Assembly: GCF_036030735.1 (NCBI RefSeq)
Contig: NZ_CP107928.1
Coordinates: forward strand, 2,542,001 to 2,606,000
Direction: 5' to 3'
DNA from: Streptomyces sp. NBC_00425
GTDB lineage: Bacteria > Actinomycetota > Actinomycetes > Streptomycetales > Streptomycetaceae
Length of the DNA: 64,000 nt
The notes beneath the pieces are model-generated. The model worked only from the letters and a program-made list of their open reading frames with translations, was not told the DNA's origin and searched no databases. This document shows positions 16,439 to 24,144 of this stretch, piece by piece. Numbering within the stretch: position 1 is the first letter of the stretch; the number at the start of each line of letters is the position of its first letter. The translations under genes and the position numbers were made by a program.

Positions 16439-17269
16439 ATGGGCTTCGAAGAACAGCGCTTCAACGTCAACCTGTCGATCCTGTTCACGGAACTCCCGCT
16501 CCTGGAGCGCCCCGCGGCCGCCGCCGCGGCCGGCTTCACCGCGGTCGAGCTGTGGTGGCCCTGGATCGACTCCCCCGCCCCCGGCCGGTCCGAGCTCGAC
16601 GCACTCGGGAAGGCGATCGAGGACGCGGGCGTCCGGCTCGCGGGCCTCAACTTCTACGCCGGCCGGCTCCCGGGCCCGGACCGCGGCGCACTGTCGATCC
16701 CCGGCACGGAATCGGACCGGTTCCGCGCCAACGTCGACGTGGCCGCCGACTTCGCCGGCTCGCTCGGCTGCACGGCGCTCAACGCGCTGTACGGCAACCG
16801 GGTCGACGGCGTGGACCCGGCCGAGCAGGACGCGCTCGCGCTGGAGAACCTGGTGCTCGCGGCCCGGGCGGCCCACCGGATCGGCGCGATCCTGCTGATC
16901 GAGGCGCTGAACAGGCCCGAGTCACCGCGCTATCCGCTGGTGAGCGCATCAGCCGCGGTCGGCGTCGTCGACCGGGTCAACGAGGCGAGCGGACTGGCCA
17001 ACGCGAAATTCCTGATGGACCTCTACCACCTGTCCATGAACGGCGAGGACCTGCCGTCGGTGATCGAGCGGTACGCCTCGGCGACCGGGCATGTGCAGAT
17101 CGCCGACGTTCCGGGCCGCGGCGCGCCGGGCACCGGTGCGCTCCCGCTGGAGGAGCTCCTCGGCCGGCTGCGCAAGGCCGGCTACGACGGCTGGACCGGC
17201 CTCGAGTACAAGCCGGGCGACAGGCCGAGTTCCGAGGCCTTCGAGTGGCTCCCGCGCGCAGCGCGCTGA
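16439..17269 (+). CDS. hyi: hydroxypyruvate isomerase family TIM-barrel protein
   Basis: 276 residues from ATG 16439, with GGAAGGGAGCG upstream. The AP-endonuclease-2-like TIM barrel shows NVNLSILFTELPLLERP at the start, FTAVELWWPW, LIEALNRPESPRYPL (metal-binding Glu), LMDLYHLSMNGED and VQIADVPGRGAPGTG with the second metal-site acids. In the glyoxylate route Hyi interconverts hydroxypyruvate and tartronate semialdehyde. It is followed 38 bp later by tartronate semialdehyde reductase, and its promoter shares boxes with gcl, which confirms the pathway. Confidence 0.9.
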   Translation: MGFEEQRFNVNLSILFTELPLLERPAAAAAAGFTAVELWWPWIDSPAPGRSELDALGKAIEDAGVRLAGLNFYAGRLPGPDRGALSIPGTESDRFRANVDVAADFAGSLGCTALNALYGNRVDGVDPAEQDALALENLVLAARAAHRIGAILLIEALNRPESPRYPLVSASAAVGVVDRVNEASGLANAKFLMDLYHLSMNGEDLPSVIERYASATGHVQIADVPGRGAPGTGALPLEELLGRLRKAGYDGWTGLEYKPGDRPSSEAFEWLPRAAR

Positions 17270-17307
17270 ACGTCCCGCCGTCGCACCGCAGTCAGAGAGG
17301 CACCCGC

Positions 17308-18198
17308 ATGACCACCCTCCCCAAGATCGCCTGGATCGGCCTCGGCATCATGGGCTCCCCCATGTCCGAGAACCTGCTCAAGGCGGGTTACGACGTCACG
17401 GGCTTCACGTTGGAACAGGACAAACTGGACCGCCTGGCGGGCGCCGGCGGCACCGCGGCCGGGTCCCTCGCCGAGGCCGTGCGGGACGCCGACGTGATCA
17501 TCACGATGGTGCCCGCCTCGCCTCAGGTCGAGGCCATCGCCTACGGCCCGGACGGCATCCTCGAGAACGCGCGGTCCGGCGCGCTCCTGATCGACATGTC
17601 CTCGATCACCCCGCAGACCTCCGTCGACCTGGCGAAGGCCGCCGCCGGCAAGGGCATCCGCGTGCTCGACGCCCCGGTGTCCGGCGGCGAGGCCGGCGCG
17701 GTCGAGGCGGTGCTGTCCATCATGGTCGGCGGCGAGCAGGCAGACTTCGACGAGGCCGGGCCGGTCTTCGAGGCCCTCGGCAGGACCGTCGTGCTGTGCG
17801 GCCCGCACGGCTCGGGCCAGACCGTGAAGGCCGCCAACCAGCTGATCGTCGCCGTCAACATCCAGGCGTGCGCGGAGGCCGTGGTCTTCCTGGAGAAGTC
17901 GGGCGTGGACCTCGCTGCGGCCCTCGACGTCCTGGGCGGCGGCCTGGCCGGCTCGACCGTCCTGACGCGCAAGAAGGACAACTTCCTCGGCCGCGACTTC
18001 AGGCCGGGCTTCCGGATCGACCTGCACCACAAGGACATGGGCATCGTCACCGACGCCGCCCGCAACGTGGGCGCCGCCCTGCCCGTGGGCGCCGTGGTCG
18101 CCCAGCTGGTCGCGAGCCTGCGGGCGCAGGGCGACGGCGGACTGGACCACTCCGCCCTGCTGCGGGCGGTGGAGCGCCTGTCCGGCGCGCCGGTCTGA
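17308..18198 (+). CDS. glxR: 2-hydroxy-3-oxopropionate (tartronate semialdehyde) reductase
   Basis: 296 residues. The beta-hydroxyacid dehydrogenase fold shows IAWIGLGIMGSPMSENLLKAG (NAD(P) loop), LIDMSSITPQTS, the substrate loop VLDAPVSGGEAGA, and GSGQTVKAANQLIVAVN with the catalytic Lys in the KxxN pattern. It reduces tartronate semialdehyde from Gcl to D-glycerate. It shares an operon with hyi, and a long stem-loop follows the stop. Confidence 0.93.
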   Translation: MTTLPKIAWIGLGIMGSPMSENLLKAGYDVTGFTLEQDKLDRLAGAGGTAAGSLAEAVRDADVIITMVPASPQVEAIAYGPDGILENARSGALLIDMSSITPQTSVDLAKAAAGKGIRVLDAPVSGGEAGAVEAVLSIMVGGEQADFDEAGPVFEALGRTVVLCGPHGSGQTVKAANQLIVAVNIQACAEAVVFLEKSGVDLAAALDVLGGGLAGSTVLTRKKDNFLGRDFRPGFRIDLHHKDMGIVTDAARNVGAALPVGAVVAQLVASLRAQGDGGLDHSALLRAVERLSGAPV

Positions 18199-18217
18199 TC
18201 CTTCCGGCCCCCTCTGC

Positions 18218-18279
18218 TTCCGGGCGACGCCGCCGCCGACATCTGTCCTGTCGCGCCCAGGCGGCGGCGCCGCCCGGAA
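18218..18279 (+). terminator. stem-loop after hyi-glxR
   Basis: A 20-bp stem with one mismatch (18218-18237 paired with 18260-18279) and a 22-base loop begins 19 bp after the glxR stop. Confidence 0.7.
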
Positions 18280-18693
18280 ACCACCGAACCACTGTCGACA
18301 CCGGCTCACCGGCGGCGGACGTCATCGCCGGCGAGCACTCGAGCGGCCCGCACCGGCCGACCGGCCCGGATGAGGGGTGACCGGCCGGCATCGTGCGGGC
18401 AGAGCCGGGACCGCGGCGGCGTGCGAGCCAGTGCGGTGGTGAAGGACCGGCCCGCCCTTCCCGACCTGAGGGAAGGCCGACCGGTTCCGTCACACCCGCC
18501 GCGGTCCCGAATCGTCACCGAGCCCCGTCCGGCGGCGCGAACGTCCTGTCGCGCCCGGCATCGCGCCGCCGGACGGCCAAGCACAGCCCAGCGCTCCCCG
18601 CCGGCCCCACGCCGGACGGGGAGCGCCGCACGTCGTGTGCCGTGGCCGCCCCTGGCCGCACTGCGCCGCCTCTTGCCCGTGCCCGCGTCGACC

Positions 18694-18792
18694 CGTGCCG
18701 TGCCGTGTCGTGCCGTGCTGCGCCGTGTCGTGCTGTGCCGTCTCGTGCTGTGCCGTCTCGTCCTGTGCCGTGTCGTCCTGTGCCGTGTCGTG
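18694..18792. repeat. 15-bp tandem repeat (CTGTGCCGTSTCGTS)
   Basis: Four near-identical 15-bp units run 18733-18792 (CTGTGCCGTCTCGTG and one-base variants), preceded by diverged copies from about 18694. It lies just before the 79-residue gene at 18849. Confidence 0.75.
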
Positions 18793-18848
18793 TCGAGCCG
18801 TGCCGCCGCCGACATGCGGATCGGGCTCCGACGCAGGACGCTGAAGGC

Positions 18849-19088
18849 ATGGGCGATCCGACGCGACATCCGCACATCGTGGTTCATCCGCCGGCGCTGG
18901 ACGGGTCGCGCCGGGTCACCTCGGACGACGCCGTGCTCGGGGTCGCCTCGCACTTCGACGACGTCGTCGAGCTCCTGCGCCTGGCCGACCTCGATCGGAC
19001 CGCGGTCGAGCGCGACGACCTCGTCGCATGGCAGGGCGGCGGCCCCGACTACTGGCCGGGGCTGTCGCAGGAGCAGCACGAGGAGTAG
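18849..19088 (+). CDS. small conserved actinobacterial protein
   Basis: 79 residues beginning MGDPTRHPHIVVHPPALDG. I recognise the layout (MGDP start, a GGRRVTxDxxxLGVA-like middle, a DxxDLVAWQGGGP end) from small uncharacterised Streptomyces proteins. Only the last 80 codons of a longer open frame show coding bias, and GAAGG sits 4-5 bp before ATG 18849. The protein is acidic and has no membrane segment. The function is unknown. It lies between the glyoxylate operon and gcl but has no evident link to them. Confidence 0.65.
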   Translation: MGDPTRHPHIVVHPPALDGSRRVTSDDAVLGVASHFDDVVELLRLADLDRTAVERDDLVAWQGGGPDYWPGLSQEQHEE

Positions 19089-19176
19089 TCCCGGGCGATG
19101 GTCCGAGGGGCCGTCGCAGGGGCGGTTGCGGCCAGTCGTCGAGGGGCGGCCCGGGCCCCCAACCTCAAATCAACCT

Positions 19177-19191
19177 CTGAACGTTGTTCAG
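19177..19191. promoter_or_regulatory. orphan palindrome in a convergent spacer
   Basis: CTGAACGTTGTTCAG is a perfect inverted repeat, flanked by further TCAAC and TTCAACC half-sites (19170, 19198). It lies in the 313-bp gap between the 79-residue gene and the end of gcl, where no start codon needs a promoter. The remainder of that gap holds only a terminator. Confidence 0.45.
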
Positions 19192-19289
19192 CAGGCTTCA
19201 ACCTCCCCTCGGACAGGGCACATTGTGGGCATGCGGGGTCCGCCGGCACGGGGGCGGCGGACCCCGCGCGTCCGAGGGGGACGGACACG

Positions 19290-19326
19290 GAAGGGGCGGC
19301 CCGTCCTGAGGACGGGCCGCCCCTTC
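19290..19326. terminator. 17-bp perfect hairpin downstream of gcl
   Basis: Arms 19290-19306 and 19310-19326 pair perfectly around a TGA loop. It lies 76 bp beyond the gcl stop on the minus strand and should also stop readthrough from the rightward gene at 18849. Confidence 0.85.
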
Positions 19327-19401
19327 TCCGCGCCGTGCGACCGGTCGGATTCTCCGCACCGTGCGACCGGCCGGACCTTGCGACGTTCAGACCATCAGAC
19401 C

Positions 19402-21186
19402 TCAGACCTTCAGCGTCCTGATCGCGGTGGGCGCGTGCCCGGGCTCGGTGGCGAGTTCCTCGAACTCCACGACCTCGCCGATGTCGTTGGTGACGCTCAT
19501 CGCGATGTCGGTGACGCGCTCCAGGATCGCCTCGACGACGACCGGCACCCGGAACTCGGCCGCGAGCTTCTTCGCCTGCTCGAAGGCGGCCCCCAGCTCG
19601 GCCGGGTCCGTCACCCGGATCGCCTTGCAGCCCAGCCCCTCGGCGACCTTCACATGGTCGACGCCGTAGACGCCCAGTTCCGGCGCGTTGACGTTCTCGA
19701 ACTCCAGCTTGACCTGGAAGTCGATGTCGAACGCCCGCTGCGCCTGCCGGATCAGCCCCAGGTAGGCGTTGTTGACCAGCACATGGACGTACGGGATCCG
19801 GTGCTGGGCGCCCACCGCCAGCTCCTCGATCATGAACTGGAAGTCGTAGTCCCCGGACAGCGCGACGACCTGCGCCTGCGGATCGGCCTTGGCGACGCCG
19901 AGTGCCGCCGGGATCGTCCAGCCGAGGGGCCCCGCCTGGCCGCAGTTGATCCAGTGCCGTGGCCGGTGGACGTGCAGCATCTGGGCGCCCGCGATCTGTG
20001 ACAGACCGATGGTGCTGACGTACCGCGTCTCGGGCCCGAAGGCCTTGTTCATCTCCTCGTAGACGCGCTGCGGCTTGATCGGGATGTCGTCGAAGTGCGT
20101 ACGGCGCTGGAGGGTCGCCCGCTTGTGCTGCGCGGCGGCCGCCCACGCGGAACGGTCGGGCAGCGTGCCCGCCGCCCTCGACTCCCGCGCCGCCTCGACG
20201 AAGAGCGCGAGCGCCGCTTTCGCGTCCGACGCGATCCCGTAGTCCGGGGCGAAGATCCTGCCGATCTGGGTGGGCTCCACGTCGACGTGCACGAAGGTGC
20301 GGCCGGCCGTGTAGACGTCGATGCGGCCGGTGTGGCGGTTGGCCCAGCGGTTGCCGACGCCGAGGACGAAGTCGGACTCCAGGAACGTCGCGTTGCCGAA
20401 ACGGTGCGAGGTCTGCAGGCCGACCATGCCGGCGTTCAGCTCGTGGTCGTCGGGGATCGCACCCCAGCCCATCAGGGTCGGGACGACCGGAACGCCCGTC
20501 AACTCGGCGAATTCCAGCAGGAGTTCGGTGGCGTCGGCCGTGATGACACCACCGCCCGCAATGATCAGCGGCCGCTCGGAGGCGTTCAGCATCCGCAGGG
20601 CCTTCTCGATCTGCGGGCGGGTCGCGGCCGGCTTGTACACGGGCAGCGGCGCGTACGTGTCCGGGTCGAACTCGATCTCCGTCCGCTGGACGTCGACGGG
20701 CAGGTCGATCAGGACCGGCCCCGGCCGGCCGGAGCGCATGAGGTGGAACGCCTGCTGGAAGACGCCCGGAACCTGGGCGGCCTCCAGGACGGTGACCGCC
20801 ATCTTGGTCACCGGGGCGGCGATGGCCGCGATGTCGACGGCCTGGAAGTCCTCCTTGTGGATCACGGCGGTCGGCGCCTGGCCCGTGATGCACAGGATCG
20901 GGATCGAGTCGCCGATGGCGGAGTACAGCCCGGTGATCATGTCGGTGCCGGCCGGGCCCGACGTGCCGACGCAGACCCCGATGTTGCCCGGGTGGGCGCG
21001 GGTGTAGCCCTCGGCCATGTGCGAAGCGCCCTCGACGTGGCGGGCCAGCGTGTGCTCGACGCCCCCGGCGGCCCTGAGCGCCGCGTAGAAGGGATTGATC
21101 GCCGCGCCGGGGACACCGAACGCGCTGGTGACGCCCTCGAGCTTGAGGATCTCGACTGCCGCACGGGCAGCGGTCATACGAGCCAT
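19402..21186 (-). CDS. gcl: glyoxylate carboligase (tartronate-semialdehyde synthase)
   Basis: 594 residues. This ThDP enzyme joins two glyoxylates into tartronate semialdehyde with CO2 release. It carries the Gcl hallmark Val51 in [16 protein letters not shown], where other ThDP enzymes have the catalytic Glu. Other marks are [36 protein letters not shown], and the ThDP/Mg site [14 protein letters not shown]...[10 protein letters not shown]. The length and both ends match the E. coli enzyme. Two operator boxes about 140-175 bp upstream match those of hyi, so the two transcripts are probably co-regulated. Confidence 0.97.
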   Translation of the reverse strand: MARMTAARAAVEILKLEGVTSAFGVPGAAINPFYAALRAAGGVEHTLARHVEGASHMAEGYTRAHPGNIGVCVGTSGPAGTDMITGLYSAIGDSIPILCITGQAPTAVIHKEDFQAVDIAAIAAPVTKMAVTVLEAAQVPGVFQQAFHLMRSGRPGPVLIDLPVDVQRTEIEFDPDTYAPLPVYKPAATRPQIEKALRMLNASERPLIIAGGGVITADATELLLEFAELTGVPVVPTLMGWGAIPDDHELNAGMVGLQTSHRFGNATFLESDFVLGVGNRWANRHTGRIDVYTAGRTFVHVDVEPTQIGRIFAPDYGIASDAKAALALFVEAARESRAAGTLPDRSAWAAAAQHKRATLQRRTHFDDIPIKPQRVYEEMNKAFGPETRYVSTIGLSQIAGAQMLHVHRPRHWINCGQAGPLGWTIPAALGVAKADPQAQVVALSGDYDFQFMIEELAVGAQHRIPYVHVLVNNAYLGLIRQAQRAFDIDFQVKLEFENVNAPELGVYGVDHVKVAEGLGCKAIRVTDPAELGAAFEQAKKLAAEFRVPVVVEAILERVTDIAMSVTNDIGEVVEFEELATEPGHAPTAIRTLKV

Positions 21187-21324
21187 GGAGTACTCCTGCT
21201 TCGACTGCTTCAGATGGTTCAGCTGTCGGATTCGCTCTCCCGTCGCGCCCCGCGGTGAGCCCTTCCCTGTGTTTCTGCTTGCTTCTGCTTGTTTCCGCCG
21301 CTTCCCGCAGCTCTTCGACCTTTA

Positions 21325-21360
21325 TTCCATAATGCGGAAAAACTTTTCTACTATCTGGAA
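21325..21360. promoter_or_regulatory. paired operator boxes upstream of gcl
   Basis: TTCCATAATGCGGAA (21325-21339) and TTCTACTATCTGGAA (21346-21360) repeat the TTCC...GGAA pattern with starts 21 bp apart, exactly as in the hyi promoter. The first box is identical at 12 of 15 positions to the hyi box at 16372. The region is distinctly AT-rich for this genome and divides gcl from the divergent gene at 21432. Confidence 0.65.
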
Positions 21361-21431
21361 GCAATGTAGGCGGGGGCGCGAAGGTCGTCAAGAGACGGAC
21401 AGGCGGGCGACGAAGGAGGACGATGGGGGTC

Positions 21432-22289
21432 ATGTCCGAGAGCGTGCCGGTGCGCTGCCCGGCCTGTCGGCGGGAGCACCGCTTCACCGCGCCGTCCTAT
21501 CCGTGCGCGTGCGGCGCCCCCGTCACTCCGGTGCTCGACCGGCGGACGGCCCCGAGCGCCGTCGCGCACCGGTCGTGGGACGACGAGTGGATCGCCCTGC
21601 GATGTCCCGCGTGCGGGCGCCAAGGCCAGTGGCCGCACCCCGAACTGGGGTGCGCCTGCGGAACGGCGCTGCGCCTCCCCGTGACCGACCCGTCCGCGGA
21701 CGCGCACGCCGAGCCGCCCGCAGCCCCCTGCGCGGGCCACGCCGGCGCTGGCCCCGCCGTGGAACCGAGCCCGGAGCCGGCGTCCTCGCCGCCGCCCTCG
21801 TCGTCGCCCTCGTCATCGACGCCCGCACCGCCCGGCCCCGAACCGACATCGACATCGACATCGACATCGACATCGCATTCTGCGACCTCGCGGACGCCGG
21901 CCACGCAGCGGAGCGCCTTCCGTCCCGTCGCCATCCGCACCGCGCGCGACGCGGTCACCTCGGCGGCGCTCTATCTGCACTGGCTCGGGCACCAGGACGT
22001 CCGGCGGGCCGACCAGCGCCCCACCTCCGGCATCGGCCTCGCCTCCCGAGGGCTCCTGGCCCAGGTGGACCCGAGCGCGCGGCCCGCCTCGCTGCGGGAC
22101 GTGGAGTGCCTGTGGCTGACGGCCATGACGGAGTCCGCGGAGTGCGTCTACTTCTCCCTCGCCGGATACGCGGACGACGCCCGCGCCCGGGCCGACCAGC
22201 TGCGCGTTCCGCTGTTCGTGCTGGACCTCACCGGCACCCCGCAGCCGGTCAACGCGACGGCCGGCGCCCTCGACGCCCGAGGCGGCTGA
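21432..22289 (+). CDS. double zinc-ribbon protein with degenerate Mrr-like domain
   Basis: About 285 residues; ATG 21423 is an alternative (AAGGAGGA at 21413-21420 is too close to one start and far from the other). Two zinc ribbons lie at the N-terminus (CPAC...CACG near 9-27 and 58-76). A Pro/Ser linker includes a TSTSTS run encoded by a 6-bp repeat. The C-terminal 120 residues (AALYLHWLGHQDVRRAD, GLLAQVDPSARP, CVYFSLAGYADDARARAD) resemble an Mrr-type restriction-endonuclease fold, but the QxK catalytic motif reads QVD. It may bind rather than cut nucleic acid. Confidence 0.7.
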   Translation: MSESVPVRCPACRREHRFTAPSYPCACGAPVTPVLDRRTAPSAVAHRSWDDEWIALRCPACGRQGQWPHPELGCACGTALRLPVTDPSADAHAEPPAAPCAGHAGAGPAVEPSPEPASSPPPSSSPSSSTPAPPGPEPTSTSTSTSTSHSATSRTPATQRSAFRPVAIRTARDAVTSAALYLHWLGHQDVRRADQRPTSGIGLASRGLLAQVDPSARPASLRDVECLWLTAMTESAECVYFSLAGYADDARARADQLRVPLFVLDLTGTPQPVNATAGALDARGG

Positions 22290-22329
22290 CGCGGCGCGGC
22301 CGAAGTGGCCGACGTGCGCGGCCGACGGC

Positions 22330-24144
22330 CTAGAGGGCGTACTTCTCGCGCAGCTCGATCTTGCGCACCTTCCCCGACACGGTCATGGGAAAGGCGTCCA
22401 GGATCTGCAGCCTGCTCGGGATCTTGTAGTGCGCCAACCGGCCCTCGCAGTACGCGCGCAGCTCCTCCAGCGTCAGGGGGGACGCCGGGTCCGCCGGGAT
22501 CACGCAGGCGAGGACCTCCTCGCCGTACCTCTCGTGCGGGACGCCGACGACCTGGACGTCCCTGATCCCGGGGTGGCCGTACAGGAACTCCTCGATCTCG
22601 CGCGGGTAGATGTTCTCCCCACCTCGAATGATCATGTCCTTGATGCGGCCGACGATCTCCACGTAACCGTCTTCCCGCATCACCGCCAGGTCCCCGGTGT
22701 GCATCCAGCGTCCCGCGTCGATCACCTCGGCGGTCTTCTCGGGCTCGTTCCAGTAACCGAGCATCACGCTGTATCCGCGGGTGCAGAGTTCACCGGGGAC
22801 GCCGCGCGGACGGGTCACTCCGTCCACGGGGTCGACGACCTTCACCTCGATGTGCGGCAGGGCACGGCCGACGGTGCCGGTGCGGTGTTCCAGATCGTCG
22901 TCCCGGTGGGTCTGGGTGGAGACGGGCGAGGTCTCGGTCATGCCGTAACAGATCGACACCTGCGCCATGTTCATCTCGGCGACCACCCTCTTCATCACCT
23001 CCGCCGGGCACGGCGAGCCGGCCATGATGCCGGTGCGCAGCGTCGACAGGTCGTACGCCGCGAAGTCGGGCAGGTTCAGCTCCGCGATGAACATGGTCGG
23101 CACGCCGTACAGGGAGGTGCACCGCTCCTGCTGGACCGCCTCCAGGGTGGCCTTCGGGTCGAAGGCCGCCGCCGGGACGACGATGCACGCGCCGTGCGAG
23201 GTGGCCGCGAGGTTGCCCATCACCATGCCGAAGCAGTGGTAGAAGGGCACCGGAACGCAGATCCGGTCCTGCTCGCTGTAGGCGATGGCCTCCCCCACGG
23301 AGTAACCGTTGTTGAGAATGTTGTGGTGGGAGAGGGTGGCGCCCTTGGGGAAGCCCGTCGTGCCCGAGGTGTACTGGATGTTGACGGGGTCGTCGCAGGA
23401 CAGCTCGCCCTCCCGGACGGCCAGTTCGCCGCGCCGCTCCGGGGTGCCGCGCCCGAGGAACGCCGCCCAGCTCGGGTCACCGATGTACACGGTCTCCCGC
23501 AGTTGCGGGCATCGGCCGCGCACCTGCTCGACCATCGCCCGGTAGTCGCTCGTGCGGTGGGTGAGGGAGGCGAACAGCAGGGAGATCCCGGCCTGCTGCA
23601 GGACGTACTCGACCTCGTGCGTGCGATAGGCCGGGTTGACGTTCACCATGATCGCGCCGACCCGGGCGGTGGCGTACTGGACCAGCACCCACTCCGCGCA
23701 GTTGACCGCCCAGATGCCCACCCGGTCGCCCTTGGCGACCCCGCTCGCGAGCAGCGCGTACGCCAGCCGGTCGACGTCCGCGCCGAACCGGGCGTAGGTC
23801 CAGCGCCGGCCGGACGGCACGTCGACCAGTGCCTCGCGGTCCGGCCAGGCCGCCACGGCCCGGTCCAGGTTCTGGCCGATGGTGTCCCCGAGCAGCGCGG
23901 TCGTGCTCGTCCCGTGAGCGTACGAGGAGACGGTCCCGGAGCCGCTCTCCGGCGTGGCCGGCGAGGCGGGCGCGAAAGCCGTTTCGACACCGGCTTCCGG
24001 CGTGGCCGGCGAAACGGGTGCGGAAGCGGTTTCGACACCGGCTTCCGGCGTGGCCGGCGAAACAGACACGGAAGCCGTTTCGAAGCCGCTCTCCGGCGTG
24101 GGCAGCGGGCCGCTCGCCCTGTTCACCCCGTCCACCTCGCTCAC
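22330..24144 (-). CDS. long/medium-chain acyl-CoA ligase (AMP-binding) with repeat-bearing N-terminus
   Basis: 604 residues from GTG 24144, which overlaps the preceding gene's stop by 4 bp. The ANL-enzyme core is complete: YTSGTTGFPKGATLSHHN (P-loop), YGMTETSPVSTQT, GYSVMLGYWNEPEKTAE, HTGDLAVMREDGY and the catalytic Lys in VSGKVRKIELRE. It activates a carboxylate as acyl-AMP and then acyl-CoA. The first 70 residues are unusual: three 16-residue units of the form TPEAGVETASAPVSPA, encoded by a 48-bp tandem repeat, precede the family's normal start (SSYAHGTSTTALLGDTIG). Confidence 0.9.
   Translation of the reverse strand: MSEVDGVNRASGPLPTPESGFETASVSVSPATPEAGVETASAPVSPATPEAGVETAFAPASPATPESGSGTVSSYAHGTSTTALLGDTIGQNLDRAVAAWPDREALVDVPSGRRWTYARFGADVDRLAYALLASGVAKGDRVGIWAVNCAEWVLVQYATARVGAIMVNVNPAYRTHEVEYVLQQAGISLLFASLTHRTSDYRAMVEQVRGRCPQLRETVYIGDPSWAAFLGRGTPERRGELAVREGELSCDDPVNIQYTSGTTGFPKGATLSHHNILNNGYSVGEAIAYSEQDRICVPVPFYHCFGMVMGNLAATSHGACIVVPAAAFDPKATLEAVQQERCTSLYGVPTMFIAELNLPDFAAYDLSTLRTGIMAGSPCPAEVMKRVVAEMNMAQVSICYGMTETSPVSTQTHRDDDLEHRTGTVGRALPHIEVKVVDPVDGVTRPRGVPGELCTRGYSVMLGYWNEPEKTAEVIDAGRWMHTGDLAVMREDGYVEIVGRIKDMIIRGGENIYPREIEEFLYGHPGIRDVQVVGVPHERYGEEVLACVIPADPASPLTLEELRAYCEGRLAHYKIPSRLQILDAFPMTVSGKVRKIELREKYAL
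23948..24091 (-). repeat. 48-bp in-frame tandem repeat, three units
   Basis: Units start at 23948, 23996 and 24044, with a partial fourth at 24092, each beginning TCCGGCGTGGCCGGCGA. It lies inside the 5' end of the acyl-CoA ligase gene and encodes 16-residue Pro/Ala/Thr-rich units. Confidence 0.85.

Larger units (their letters stand above)
18199..18848. other. 650-bp region without a credible gene
   Basis: It contains the glxR terminator (18218-18279) and a degenerate tandem array (18694-18792). The open frames here lack the third-position bias of the neighbours and run through the repeat, so none is called. Confidence 0.5.
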
